A stretch of DNA of 14,488 nt from Candidatus Omnitrophota bacterium (GTDB taxonomy: Bacteria > Omnitrophota > Gorgyraeia > B26-G9). The position numbers were made by a program, and so were the translations under genes. A model generated the notes under the pieces. That model had not been told where the DNA came from. It did not search any database and was given only the letters and a program-made list of their open reading frames with translations. Positions 8,301 through 14,488 of the stretch are shown piece by piece. The DNA lies in contig JAGLQQ010000181.1 of the NCBI GenBank assembly GCA_023136735.1, forward strand, positions 1 through 14,488, written 5' to 3'. How positions within the stretch are numbered: position 1 is the stretch's first letter; each line of letters starts with the position of its first letter.

Positions 8301-8902
8301 GCGATAAACTCATCTTTAACCATTGCCCGCATATCATCAAAAGTAAGCTCTTCGATCTTTTGGATTTCATGCGATGTTCTAAATCCATCAAGTGAAATAA
8401 TAAAAGGAACGCGTGATTCTAATGTAGCTGCCTGAGCAACAACACTAAGATCCATAACTTCCTGAACGCTCGATGCAAATAGAATGCCAAACCCTGTTGA
8501 GCGTGCTGCCATAATATCAGAATGGTCACAAAAAATTGATAACGCGTGAGATGCTACTGTCCGTGCAGTAACATAAAAAACTGCCGGAGTAAGCTCGCCT
8601 GCTATTTTAAACATATTCGGCAGCATAAGCAGCAGCCCTTGAGAAGCTGTGAATGTGGTTGTAAGCGCTCCAGCACTCAGAGCACCATGCACAGCACCTG
8701 ATGCGCCTCCTTCAGACTGTAATTCAGAAACAAGCGGAACTTGCCCCCATATATTTTTTTGACCTTTGGCTGACTTTTCATCTGCCATCTCTCCGATACC
8801 TGAAGATGGGGTAATTGGATAAATCGCGCATACCTCATTCATCGCATGCCCGACATAAGCCGCAGCAGTATTTCCATCCATTGTGATTTTATTTCTCGCC
8901 AT
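5330..8902 (-). CDS. nifJ: Pyruvate:ferredoxin (flavodoxin) oxidoreductase, homodimeric type
   Basis: Interconverts pyruvate plus CoA with acetyl-CoA and CO2, passing electrons to ferredoxin or flavodoxin in the cytoplasm. The full domain set is in one 1190-aa chain, normal for the family. YPITPSS is at 28-34. A two-[4Fe-4S] ferredoxin domain has C696, C699, C702, C706 and C752, C755, C758, C762. The proximal cluster cysteines are C832, C835, C860 and C1089. The thiamine-diphosphate site starts at GDGW (980-983) and includes NTGG (1014-1017). I start at ATG 8902: the upstream in-frame ATG at 8914 overlaps the GGAGG ribosome site (8912-8908), which sits 5 nt before 8902. The gene is monocistronic, with its own promoter, a long structured leader and a strong terminator. 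Nothing appears truncated or mutated. It marks an anaerobic metabolism. Confidence 0.97.
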   Translation of the reverse strand: MARNKITMDGNTAAAYVGHAMNEVCAIYPITPSSGIGEMADEKSAKGQKNIWGQVPLVSELQSEGGASGAVHGALSAGALTTTFTASQGLLLMLPNMFKIAGELTPAVFYVTARTVASHALSIFCDHSDIMAARSTGFGILFASSVQEVMDLSVVAQAATLESRVPFIISLDGFRTSHEIQKIEELTFDDMRAMVKDEFIAAHRARALSPDSPTIKGTSQNPDVFFQERETVNAFYEKTPAIVQDVMDRFAKVVGRKYKAFDYVGAKDAEKIIIIMGSGTGAAQEAVDKMNASGEKVGMIIVRLYRPFDVEAFIGAIPKTTKSIAVLDRTKEPGSIGEPLYLEVRSAIGEAMEKGTAPFKAWPIIVGGRYGLGSKEFNPCMVKAVFDNLFASKPKNGFTVGIVDDVTNTSLEADACFEAENPENIRCMFWGLGSDGTVGANKNSIKIIGELTDYNVQGFFVYDSKKAGSRTISHLRFGKGNITSTYLIQKANFIACHNFSFLEKYDMLSAAEVGATFLLASPFGSGQVWDKMPKEVQQMIIDKKLKFYIIKAFALADEIGLGARINVIMQTAFFKISNVIAVEKAVEAIKGAIKKTYGSKGEKIVDMNNKAVDAALDSIEEVKVPAKATSKISIPDIVSADAPEFVKNVTAPIIAGRGDDLPVSAFPVDGTWPTATCQYEKRNIALHIPEWVPELCIQCAQCSMVCPHAVIRMKIYDEALIKGAPAGFKSSAAKGKGMEGKVFTLQVAPEDCTGCGACVNKCPALERGADKQPTGKKAINMVSQIAVREKEKTNFEFFLSLPDVTVKDNPFGIETLRGAQLMRPLFEFSGACAGCGETPYVKLLTQLYGDRALIANATGCSSIYGGNLPTTPYCVREDGKGPSWSNSLFEDNAEFGFGMRLAVDQITDQARTMLKEAATGDLSALADEILKAQQKTHLQIEEQRERVATLKAKLKGNVKAKKLLSIVDYLVAKSVWVLGGDGWAYDIGYGGLDHVLAQDKNINVLVLDTEVYSNTGGQMSKATPMGAIAKFAAAGKPLFKKDLGLLAATYGSIYVARVAMGANPAQTQKAFIEAEKFDGPSIIISYTHCIAHGINMTKGMDQQKKAVDSGYWTLFRYNPDLIKQGKNPMQLDSKAPSIPLEDYIYNETRFKALKTMAPERAATFLKLSQEELKRRYKMYEHLTKLDYSIE

Positions 8903-9107
8903 TATTGCCTCCATTTGTGATTTTTAAGCCTTAAAAGGCTTTAAAGGAATCCCTCTCTACCGGATCCCTTTCTGTTATTAGATTTTTCTAAATAGAAGTT
9001 TTGCCTTAAGCTGTTTAAAATAAAACGGTTAGGCTTAGAAATGAGCATTAAAAACCTCAAAGACTACAAGCCTTTTCCCTTGAGGTTATATGTGTTTTTT
9101 ATGAGAC
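8903..9107 (-). promoter_or_regulatory. Long structured 5' leader of the oxidoreductase gene
   Basis: From the predicted start near 9107 to the ATG is about 205 nt with no gene. Three stems can be drawn in the minus-strand RNA. The first is 9087-9053. The second is AAAGGGATCC (8971-8962) with GGATTCCTTT (8952-8943), 10 pairs including one G-U, 9-nt loop. The third is AAGCCTT (8941-8935) with AAGGCTT (8932-8926), 2-nt spacer, immediately before the GGAGG ribosome site. AGGCTT/AAGCCT strings recur (9073-9068, 9036-9031), so alternative pairings are possible. This resembles an attenuation or translational-control leader, but I recognise no riboswitch class. Confidence 0.45.
9053..9087 (-). terminator. 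Hairpin with short T-run: attenuator or readthrough terminator
   Basis: AACCTCAA and TTGAGGTT are exact 8-bp arms around 19 nt. On the minus strand the second arm runs into TTT (GAGGTTTTTAATG), a weak intrinsic terminator. It lies just after the predicted oxidoreductase promoter, so it could attenuate that gene, or end transcripts reading through from the PilT operon. The plus-strand flank (ATATGTGTTTTTT) is a poorer match. Confidence 0.4.
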
Positions 9108-9113
9108 TATTAT

Positions 9114-9141
9114 ATTATCACAATCAATTTACTTTTGTCAA
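9114..9141 (-). promoter_or_regulatory. Sigma-70-like promoter of the oxidoreductase gene
   Basis: On the minus strand a consensus TTGACA (9141-9136) is followed after 16 bp by GATAAT (9119-9114), or after 18 bp by TAATAT. The -35 element is perfect. The predicted start is near 9107. Confidence 0.6.
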
Positions 9142-9156
9142 TTATTTTCGCCCTCT

Positions 9157-9195
9157 AAGGATTCCTGGGTGAATAAGGATTCCTGAACGATCAGG
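9157..9195. repeat. Two 11-bp direct repeats plus small palindrome upstream of the oxidoreductase promoter
   Basis: AAGGATTCCTG occurs exactly at 9157-9167 and again at 9175-9185, an 18-bp period. The second copy overlaps CCTGA-ACGA-TCAGG (9182-9195). They sit about 15 bp beyond the -35 element of the promoter, centred near -55 and -73, a position typical of activator sites. Confidence 0.5.
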
Positions 9196-9244
9196 CTTTA
9201 AGCGGTGGGTAGAAAGCAATAATATTAAATATATGCCAATATAA

Positions 9245-10297
9245 CTATGCTATTTGGAATAGTGTTTTATCCATTGCTTTTACATATGCTTCTTCTTTAG
9301 ATACTTTATTTTCCTGCACCAATCTCAAAAGATAATTATCCATGGAAATCATACCTAACCGGGCATTTGTATTTATTTCCGTTTTTAAAAGCTTTGTATC
9401 TCCTCCTCGGATTATTGCCGGGATAGCCATTGAACGCAGCAATATTTCAAACGCAGCCCAGCGTCTTGTCTTATCTATGCTCGGCAGCAGCTGTTGAGCA
9501 CAAACAATCTGCAAAGTATTAGCCAGTATCTCCCTTATTTGATTTTTCTTATTGCTGGGAAAAGAGTCAATTATCCTATCTACTGTTTTAGCCGCAGAAT
9601 TTGTATGCAGTGTGCCCAATACCAAAACACCCATTTCCGCGGCTGTAAGGGCAAGCTCTATAGTCTCCCTGTCGCGCATTTCTCCCACGAGAATGATATT
9701 AACATCAGTTTTTAAAGCACTTCTTAATCCTTGCGCAAAACTAATAGCATCTGTTCCGATTTCTCTGTGCACAATAATTGCTCTCTTATTTTTATGCAGA
9801 AATTCAATAGGCTCTTCAAGGGTTAATATTTTTTTAACATAGCGGGAGTTTATCAAATCTATAATCGCCGCAAGAGTTGAAGATTTTCCTGATCCTGTCG
9901 GTCCAGTTACTAAAACAAGCCCTGCTTTAAGATCAGACACCTGTTTCATAACATCAGGCACTCCTAATTCTTCAAAACTGCGTATTTCAGAAGGAATAAG
10001 ACGAAAAATAGCCCCATATCCATAGAAAAATTTAAAATAATTAGCCCGGAACCGCTCTCCGCTGGCAAGCGCATAGGCAAAATCTAAATCTCCGGTACGC
10101 TCCAGTCTTTGCCAGTTTTCTTCTGTGCTTATTTCTTTTAAAATCCCGCATAGATACTCCTGTGTCAATACCAGTTGATCCGCGCAATCTATAAGCTTTC
10201 CGTTAATACGCATCCGAGGCCTTTGCCCCTGCTCCAGATGAAGATCCGAACCATCAGATTTAATTAATTCATTAAATAAAGCATCTATTTGCGCCAT
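9245..10297 (-). CDS. pilT: PilT-family type IV pilus retraction ATPase (canonical)
   Basis: 350 aa, normal PilT length. PilT forms a cytoplasmic hexamer at the pilus base and uses ATP to depolymerise pilin. The PAS-like N-terminal domain (SDLHLEQGQRPRMRING) spans about 1-110. The RecA-like domain has Walker A GPTGSGKSS (132-140), Asp box EEP (161-163), Walker B IILVGE (201-206) with catalytic E206, and His box GTLHTN (228-233). The segment before Walker B is KTDVN rather than the usual RxDPD, and the familiar AIRNLIREGK stretch reads AIPAIIRGGD (291-300). ATG is preceded by AAGGA at 6 nt. It begins 23 nt after the divergent paralogue upstream, so the two are an operon. No pilin, PilB, PilC or PilM-Q genes lie in the window. 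A secretion-type role cannot be excluded. Confidence 0.92.
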   Translation of the reverse strand: MAQIDALFNELIKSDGSDLHLEQGQRPRMRINGKLIDCADQLVLTQEYLCGILKEISTEENWQRLERTGDLDFAYALASGERFRANYFKFFYGYGAIFRLIPSEIRSFEELGVPDVMKQVSDLKAGLVLVTGPTGSGKSSTLAAIIDLINSRYVKKILTLEEPIEFLHKNKRAIIVHREIGTDAISFAQGLRSALKTDVNIILVGEMRDRETIELALTAAEMGVLVLGTLHTNSAAKTVDRIIDSFPSNKKNQIREILANTLQIVCAQQLLPSIDKTRRWAAFEILLRSMAIPAIIRGGDTKLLKTEINTNARLGMISMDNYLLRLVQENKVSKEEAYVKAMDKTLFQIA

Positions 10298-10320
10298 ACT
10301 AATTCCTTATTTTGCACATC

Positions 10321-11517
10321 TTAAGTGGAATATCTCTTATATCCTATCTTCTCAAATTCACGTTTATTTACTGCTCGGGAAGCTCCCTCCTCCCAGCTGA
10401 TCACATCATTTTTGACAAGTTCAATCAAGGATGCGTCAAATGATGTCATGCCTTCGGCCTTGCCGGTTTCAATCACTTGAAAAACCTGTTCTAAACTCCC
10501 CTTGTGGATAAGGTTGGAAATCGCGGCATTGACCACCAAAACCTCATATGCGGCAACTAGATTGTCTCTATTTTTTGTAGGGATTAATTGCTGACAAATA
10601 ATTCCCCTTAAAGATTCTGAAATCATGTTTTGTACAAGCTCGCGGTCTTGCGGCGGGAAAGAATTCACAAGACGAATCAATGTCTGAGCCGCATCATTAG
10701 TATTCATTGTTCCCAATACCAAATGCCCTGTCTCAGCAGCCGTTGCCGCAAGCTGAATAGTGGACAGATCCCTTAAATCACTTATTAGCAGAATGTCCGG
10801 ATCCTGGCGCAGAGCAGCTCTCAAAGCATTATCCTGAGACAGAGTATGCAATCCTATCTCTCTTTGTGTAATCTGTGATGATTTGGGAGTATACACTATT
10901 TCTATAGGGCTTTCTATGCTGATAATATGTTCATTGCGTGTCTGGTTAATAAGTTCGCACATCACCGCAAGCGTTGTTGTTTTCCCGCACCCGATAGGGC
11001 CAGTAATAAGTACCAGCCCTTGAGACCACTGCAACAATTCACGGCATGATTCAGGCATACCCATTTCATCAAAACTAACCAGTGTCTCAGGTATCAGCCT
11101 GATCGTCATATCGATCCCCGGAGTTTTTCTCATTATAGAAACCCTGAATCTCCCCATGCCTTCAATCACATGCACAAGTTCAATATCAAGCCTTGTGTTT
11201 AAAATATTTTTTTGCTCCGCATTTAAGAAGGAATCGATGAATCGGTCTACAGCCTCTTTGGTGAGATTATCCTCCGACTGCATTTTTAATATTCCGTGTA
11301 TTTTGAAAAATATTTCTTTTCCCACAGAAAAATGCACATCTGAGGCCTTGAGATTTCGTGCCCGTTTGAGTATCTCCTCTAAAGAGCTCTCATTGCTTAT
11401 CCTCTCCAGAGACTGAACCCGGCAGTCTCCTTGCCCTGTTGTACCTATAAATTTTTCCGGAAGACTGCCTTCAACAGAAAGAATAGATAAATTTTCATTT
11501 GTCTTTAGATCATCCAC
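10321..11517 (-). CDS. Divergent PilT/PilU-like ATPase with altered catalytic boxes
   Basis: 398 aa. Residues 1-45 form a Ser/Glu-rich N-terminal extension not seen in its neighbour; a PilT-type N-domain follows (ASDVHFSVG at 58-66), then the RecA-like ATPase. Walker A GPIGCGKTTT is intact (173-182). The Walker B region reads DPDILLISDLRD (239-250), with D247 where PilT proteins have the catalytic Glu and S246 for Gly. The His box reads GTMNTN (269-274), with N272 for His. It may hydrolyse ATP slowly or only assist, like PilU, which supports PilT-driven retraction in other bacteria. The start is GTG, with AGAGG 6 nt upstream; an ATG at 11513 is out of frame. It is first in the two-gene operon, with a promoter at 11570-11597. 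Confidence 0.88.
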   Translation of the reverse strand: MDDLKTNENLSILSVEGSLPEKFIGTTGQGDCRVQSLERISNESSLEEILKRARNLKASDVHFSVGKEIFFKIHGILKMQSEDNLTKEAVDRFIDSFLNAEQKNILNTRLDIELVHVIEGMGRFRVSIMRKTPGIDMTIRLIPETLVSFDEMGMPESCRELLQWSQGLVLITGPIGCGKTTTLAVMCELINQTRNEHIISIESPIEIVYTPKSSQITQREIGLHTLSQDNALRAALRQDPDILLISDLRDLSTIQLAATAAETGHLVLGTMNTNDAAQTLIRLVNSFPPQDRELVQNMISESLRGIICQQLIPTKNRDNLVAAYEVLVVNAAISNLIHKGSLEQVFQVIETGKAEGMTSFDASLIELVKNDVISWEEGASRAVNKREFEKIGYKRYST

Positions 11518-11569
11518 TGTTTGCCTCTTTTGTTAACTACTACACTCAACGCATTTATATTATATTTTT

Positions 11570-11597
11570 ATTATACATTAAAAATATATCTATTCAA
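11570..11597 (-). promoter_or_regulatory. Sigma-70-like promoter of the PilT operon
   Basis: On the minus strand TTGAAT (11597-11592) and a perfect TATAAT (11575-11570) are 16 bp apart in very AT-rich DNA. The predicted start is near 11563, about 45 nt before the GTG. A second TATAAT at 11564-11559 could also serve. Confidence 0.5.
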
Positions 11598-11632
11598 ATA
11601 TTTAAGATTCAACAAAACTTAACTCAATTATC

Positions 11633-13846
11633 TTATATGCCGAACACCGCATTCTTTATCCTTTGTAAAAACAACCTTATAATAAGCAGAATTCCCTCAA
11701 ACATTATTCCCGCAGACATCTTTGACTTCCCTTTTGATCGCTCAATAAATAAAATGGGGATTTCCTTTATAGTTATTCCTTTTTTACTCAAGATATACGA
11801 CACTTCGATTTGAAACGCATAACCTTTAGACCAGATTCCGTTCAAATCCATTCCAGCCAGCGTTGTTTTCCTAAAACATTTAAACCCCGTAGTTACATCA
11901 CTGAGCTTTACACCCAAAAGAATATTGACAAAAAACTTTGTTGTCTTAGATATCATATTACGCCATAATGACCTGTTTTTAATGCTTACTCTTTTTAAAA
12001 ATCTTGAACCGGCAACGACCTGATGTGTTTTCGCAAAATGCAAAAAAATCGGTAAATACTGTGGATTATGCGAAAAATCAACATCCATTTCAAATATATA
12101 ATCTACGTCAAGATTATCCAAGACATACTTAAACCCCTGAACATAAGAACACCCCAACCCGGGATTTACCTTTCTTGCAATAAATCGGATATTGGTGTTT
12201 TCCTTCAAGAAGCGAGACACAACAACATCAGTTCCATCATTTGAATTATCATCCACAATAACAATATAAGTCCTGGGCAAAATTCGCAGAATATCTTCTA
12301 TCGTTTTTTCGATATTATCTTTTTCATTAAGAGTAGGAAGAACTACAGCTGTTTTGCACTTTCTGGCATCCCCTAAGTAATTATTGCTTTCACTTAGCAA
12401 TTGCTCTGCTTTATGGGTATCGGTAAGGATATGCAAACAAATTTCTGATTTTTGTAATATCATTTTCCCCGCAACCCTGGCATATCTTCTAAACTCCGAA
12501 AAAGACTTTAATTGGATAAGTCTTTTTTTTATGATCTGGGGCCGAAAGTAAAACTGCAAATAGAATTCTTTTGCCAGCGATTCCTTTTCAAGTTCTGTCA
12601 ATGATGACCACGGAGCAGGCAGTCGCTCTTGCAAAGGAACTCCGGCAATATGCTCTCTCCAAAAATCCCGGCCTGTTTTTTGAATCATATCCCTGTCAAG
12701 TTGAGTCCCTGGTTTTGCGATCGAGCGGCAAACCTGGATATAATCAATATCCAGCTCCTTGGCAAACTTAATCGAATCTCTTACACTCTTAAATGTATCC
12801 CCAGGATTCCCTATCATAAAAAAACCCATAGGCCTTATACCGAATTTTTTACTTAAAGTGATTGCTTGGGATATCCTGTTTTTACTTATATGCTTATTGA
12901 CGTTTTTTAAAACATCCGCACTTGCAGACTCGATTCCGTAATATATTTGCCTGCATCCGGACTCTGCAGCCAATGCAAGAATATGCTCATCCACCAAATC
13001 CACACGGCTGCGGCATGACCACTCTAGATCAAGCTTACGCCTTTTTAACTCCCGCATTATTTCAATATCCCGCTCACGTGACATAAAAAATACTGCATCA
13101 AAAAAGTCTATCTCTCTAATATGAAAGTCGTTGTAGCAAACCTCTATTTCCTTCAAAACACTCACAGCTGAGCGCGCATTATAAACAGGAGGAATAGCAC
13201 AAAAAGTACAGCCAAAGGGACACCCCACGCTGGTAAGCATGATCGTAAAATTCTTTCTTTGAGAGATAAAAGAATAGTATTTATTATTAGGCAAAAGATG
13301 GCGCGCCGGCATCGGATAGGAATCAAAATCTATCGCTTTATCCTGGATAGGATTAATAATAATTTCCCCATCTTTTTGCTTATATCCCAACCCAGGAATA
13401 TTCGCGATGCTTTCTCCCGCGGCAAGCGCCTTAAGAAGCGCTGGCAAGCTTTTAATTGCCTGGCCGATTACCCCATAATCTATTGTCTTATGCTTTAACG
13501 TTTCCTCGGGGTAAAGAGACAGATTAACTCCGCCGGCAAGAACAGGGATATTAAGATGTCTTTTTAGATACCTCATCCATTGAAGGGCATCATGGAAATG
13601 ATATGTTTCTGCCCTAAAACCAAGCATATCTGCTTTAAAATCTCTAATCCTACCACAAACCTCTTCCTTGGACAAATTAAGAGTGCGCGCATCTATCAAG
13701 AGAACTTCATGGGCATGAGCTTCTAGAATCGCCGCTATATAAGCCAATATTATCGGCGGCGCAAGAGAAAATTCATCATCAACCGTGCTTAGATTTTCTG
13801 AAAAAATTTTATGCGAATAAGGATAATGAACCAGTGCTATTTTCAT
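11633..13846 (-). CDS. Fusion of B12-binding radical SAM enzyme and DPM1-like glycosyltransferase
   Basis: 737 aa in one uninterrupted frame. Residues 1-145 form a Rossmann-like cobalamin-binding-type domain (MKIALVHYPYS; IPVLAGGVN). Residues about 200-430 are a radical SAM domain, with the cluster motif C209-x3-C213-x2-C216 (CPFGCTFC) and YYGIESAS (302-309). After a linker, residues 498-720 are a family 2 glycosyltransferase of the polyprenyl-phosphate mannose synthase type: VVLPTLNEKDN (501-511), VDDNSNDGT (531-539), DVD metal motif (588-590), AGSRF (612-616), SKGYAFQ (673-679) and RSKGKSKM (703-710). It likely transfers a sugar from a nucleotide donor to a lipid phosphate while the first half modifies a lipid or sugar; that link is inference. 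No obvious membrane helix is seen, although the last 25 residues are hydrophobic. The ribosome site is weak; the start is chosen because the N-terminus matches the family. Confidence 0.93.
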   Translation of the reverse strand: MKIALVHYPYSHKIFSENLSTVDDEFSLAPPIILAYIAAILEAHAHEVLLIDARTLNLSKEEVCGRIRDFKADMLGFRAETYHFHDALQWMRYLKRHLNIPVLAGGVNLSLYPEETLKHKTIDYGVIGQAIKSLPALLKALAAGESIANIPGLGYKQKDGEIIINPIQDKAIDFDSYPMPARHLLPNNKYYSFISQRKNFTIMLTSVGCPFGCTFCAIPPVYNARSAVSVLKEIEVCYNDFHIREIDFFDAVFFMSRERDIEIMRELKRRKLDLEWSCRSRVDLVDEHILALAAESGCRQIYYGIESASADVLKNVNKHISKNRISQAITLSKKFGIRPMGFFMIGNPGDTFKSVRDSIKFAKELDIDYIQVCRSIAKPGTQLDRDMIQKTGRDFWREHIAGVPLQERLPAPWSSLTELEKESLAKEFYLQFYFRPQIIKKRLIQLKSFSEFRRYARVAGKMILQKSEICLHILTDTHKAEQLLSESNNYLGDARKCKTAVVLPTLNEKDNIEKTIEDILRILPRTYIVIVDDNSNDGTDVVVSRFLKENTNIRFIARKVNPGLGCSYVQGFKYVLDNLDVDYIFEMDVDFSHNPQYLPIFLHFAKTHQVVAGSRFLKRVSIKNRSLWRNMISKTTKFFVNILLGVKLSDVTTGFKCFRKTTLAGMDLNGIWSKGYAFQIEVSYILSKKGITIKEIPILFIERSKGKSKMSAGIMFEGILLIIRLFLQRIKNAVFGI

Positions 13847-13896
13847 ACTTAAATATAAACTTGCCTCATGCTTTTTCTTGTCCCCTTTACTAGCTT

Positions 13897-13927
13897 AAAG
13901 AGGAGACCCTTTTTAGCTCTCCTCTTT
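13897..13927 (-). terminator. Hairpin between the ACT-domain gene and the radical SAM gene
   Basis: AAAGAGGAGA (13897-13906) and TCTCCTCTTT (13918-13927) are exact 10-bp arms with an 11-nt loop, 47 nt past the ACT-gene stop codon. The run of T after the stem on the minus strand is short, so termination may be leaky and the radical SAM gene could be served by readthrough. I found no clear promoter for that gene in the 127-bp gap. Confidence 0.55.
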
Positions 13928-13973
13928 CAAGTATAGAATTTTATCAAGCATAGATTTATCCGCCTTGCTTCCT

Positions 13974-14387
13974 CTACGACTTTAACACACCTATCGCCCT
14001 CCTATTATCCGTAGTGGAAAGTATAATCTTAGCCGGACATCCCCCCATACAGGTCGTGCAGTAAATATAGGTGATGTTTATGTTATTTTGCGCCAACCTC
14101 TCAGAAATATTTTTTAGCGCTCCGGGAGTATTTTCAAGCTCCACTATTATTACTTCATTTTCCTTTGTATCTGTATACCCACTGTCCGCTAAAGTCTCAA
14201 CCGCCGAAACATTATCATTAGTTATAAACATAATGCCTGCTTGGTCTCCAACATTGTTTGAGTATCCGGCAATGGCCTCTAAATTAATACCGTGATTAAC
14301 TAAAAAAGACGTCATTTTCGATAAAGCCCCTATCTCATTGACAACAACAACAGAAATTTCCTTACTCAGCACTAAACTTCTAATCAC
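13974..14387 (-). CDS. Two-ACT-domain regulatory protein with cysteine cluster
   Basis: 137 aa. Two ACT-type units follow each other: about 10-70 (ISVVVVNEIGALSKMTSFL; HGINLEAIAGY) and 78-137 (VIIVELENTPGALKNISERL; NNINITYIY). ACT domains bind small ligands, often amino acids, and act as sensors; stand-alone tandem ACT proteins are common, with mostly unknown partners. Unusual here is C110-T-T-C113-M-G-G-C117 in the second unit, at the strand after the helix where relatives typically have small residues. The start is GTG, supported by AGGAGG 7 nt upstream. It appears monocistronic: its own promoter lies upstream and a hairpin downstream. Function and ligand cannot be told from the sequence. 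Confidence 0.9.
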   Translation of the reverse strand: MIRSLVLSKEISVVVVNEIGALSKMTSFLVNHGINLEAIAGYSNNVGDQAGIMFITNDNVSAVETLADSGYTDTKENEVIIVELENTPGALKNISERLAQNNINITYIYCTTCMGGCPAKIILSTTDNRRAIGVLKS

Positions 14388-14424
14388 TTAAATTCCTCCT
14401 TTTAAAATTTAATCCATTAGTATG

Positions 14425-14453
14425 ATTATACATCCTACGAGGTAAAATGTAAA
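14425..14453 (-). promoter_or_regulatory. Sigma-70-like promoter of the ACT-domain gene
   Basis: On the minus strand TTTACA (14453-14448) and a perfect TATAAT (14430-14425) are 17 bp apart, predicting a start near 14418 and a 31-nt leader. A perfect 12-bp palindrome, TAAAGATCTTTA (14455-14466), adjoins the -35 element and could be an operator. Confidence 0.6.
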
Positions 14454-14488
14454 ATAAAGATCTTTAAAAATCCGATTACACTGATATA

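Noticed and set aside
8903..8914. Longer oxidoreductase start at ATG 8914
   Set aside because: Its ATG overlaps the GGAGG ribosome site that serves the ATG at 8902.
8903..9107. Thiamine-pyrophosphate riboswitch, expected given the thiamine-dependent enzyme
   Set aside because: I could not find the conserved CUGAGA and ACCUGA-type segments on the transcribed strand.
11499..11813. Plus-strand open frame of 104 codons across the gap between the PilT operon and the radical SAM gene
   Set aside because: It overlaps the clear glycosyltransferase C-terminus and the PilT-operon promoter, lacks a ribosome site, and its product is low-complexity Ile/Phe-rich.

Overview
The window is AT-rich bacterial DNA. 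All seven genes supported as intact or window-truncated lie on the minus strand; a small broken gene lies on the plus strand. I saw no rRNA, tRNA, CRISPR array, transposase or integrase. The most likely source is an uncultivated anaerobe. Two Sec-type signal peptides are followed by a short (C)L[AS]P motif, a combination I associate with Candidatus Omnitrophota. That assignment is a recollection-based inference and has not been tested by any search. The single-chain pyruvate:ferredoxin oxidoreductase fits an anaerobic fermentative or acetogenic lifestyle.

Region 1 (1-4590) is a three-gene operon read right to left from a good sigma-70-like promoter. It encodes a compact stand-alone HD-GYP protein (216 aa), then a signal-peptide-bearing HD-GYP protein fused to a CDA-fold deaminase (604 aa), then a secreted, helical, TPR-like protein cut by the window edge (at least 664 aa). 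The two HD-GYP domains are close paralogues, so the operon probably arose by local duplication followed by fusion. The unusual point is an apparently exported protein carrying two nucleotide-type enzyme domains. This is the best candidate here for an undescribed system.

Region 2 (4591-5329) has no intact gene. It holds a frameshifted remnant of a small secreted protein whose N-terminus resembles that of the HD-GYP-deaminase, copies of a 10-bp-period repeat, a perfect inverted repeat, and the terminator of the next gene.

Region 3 (5330-9195) is the pyruvate:ferredoxin oxidoreductase gene with an elaborate control region: 11-bp direct repeats upstream of a TTGACA promoter, then a leader of about 200 nt with three hairpins.

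Region 4 (9245-11597) is a two-gene operon of PilT-family ATPases. One is canonical. The other keeps Walker A but has Asp for the Walker B Glu and Asn for the His-box His. Together they suggest a type IV pilus retraction pair, with the rest of the pilus genes elsewhere.

Region 5 (11633-14453) has a large fusion of a B12-binding radical SAM enzyme with a polyprenyl-phosphate mannose synthase-like glycosyltransferase. It also has a two-ACT-domain protein with a CTTCMGGC cysteine cluster and its own promoter. Starts were chosen from Shine-Dalgarno positions. They differ from the longest reading frame for the oxidoreductase (internal ATG at 8902) and the partial gene (ATG at 1992). Three genes use GTG.
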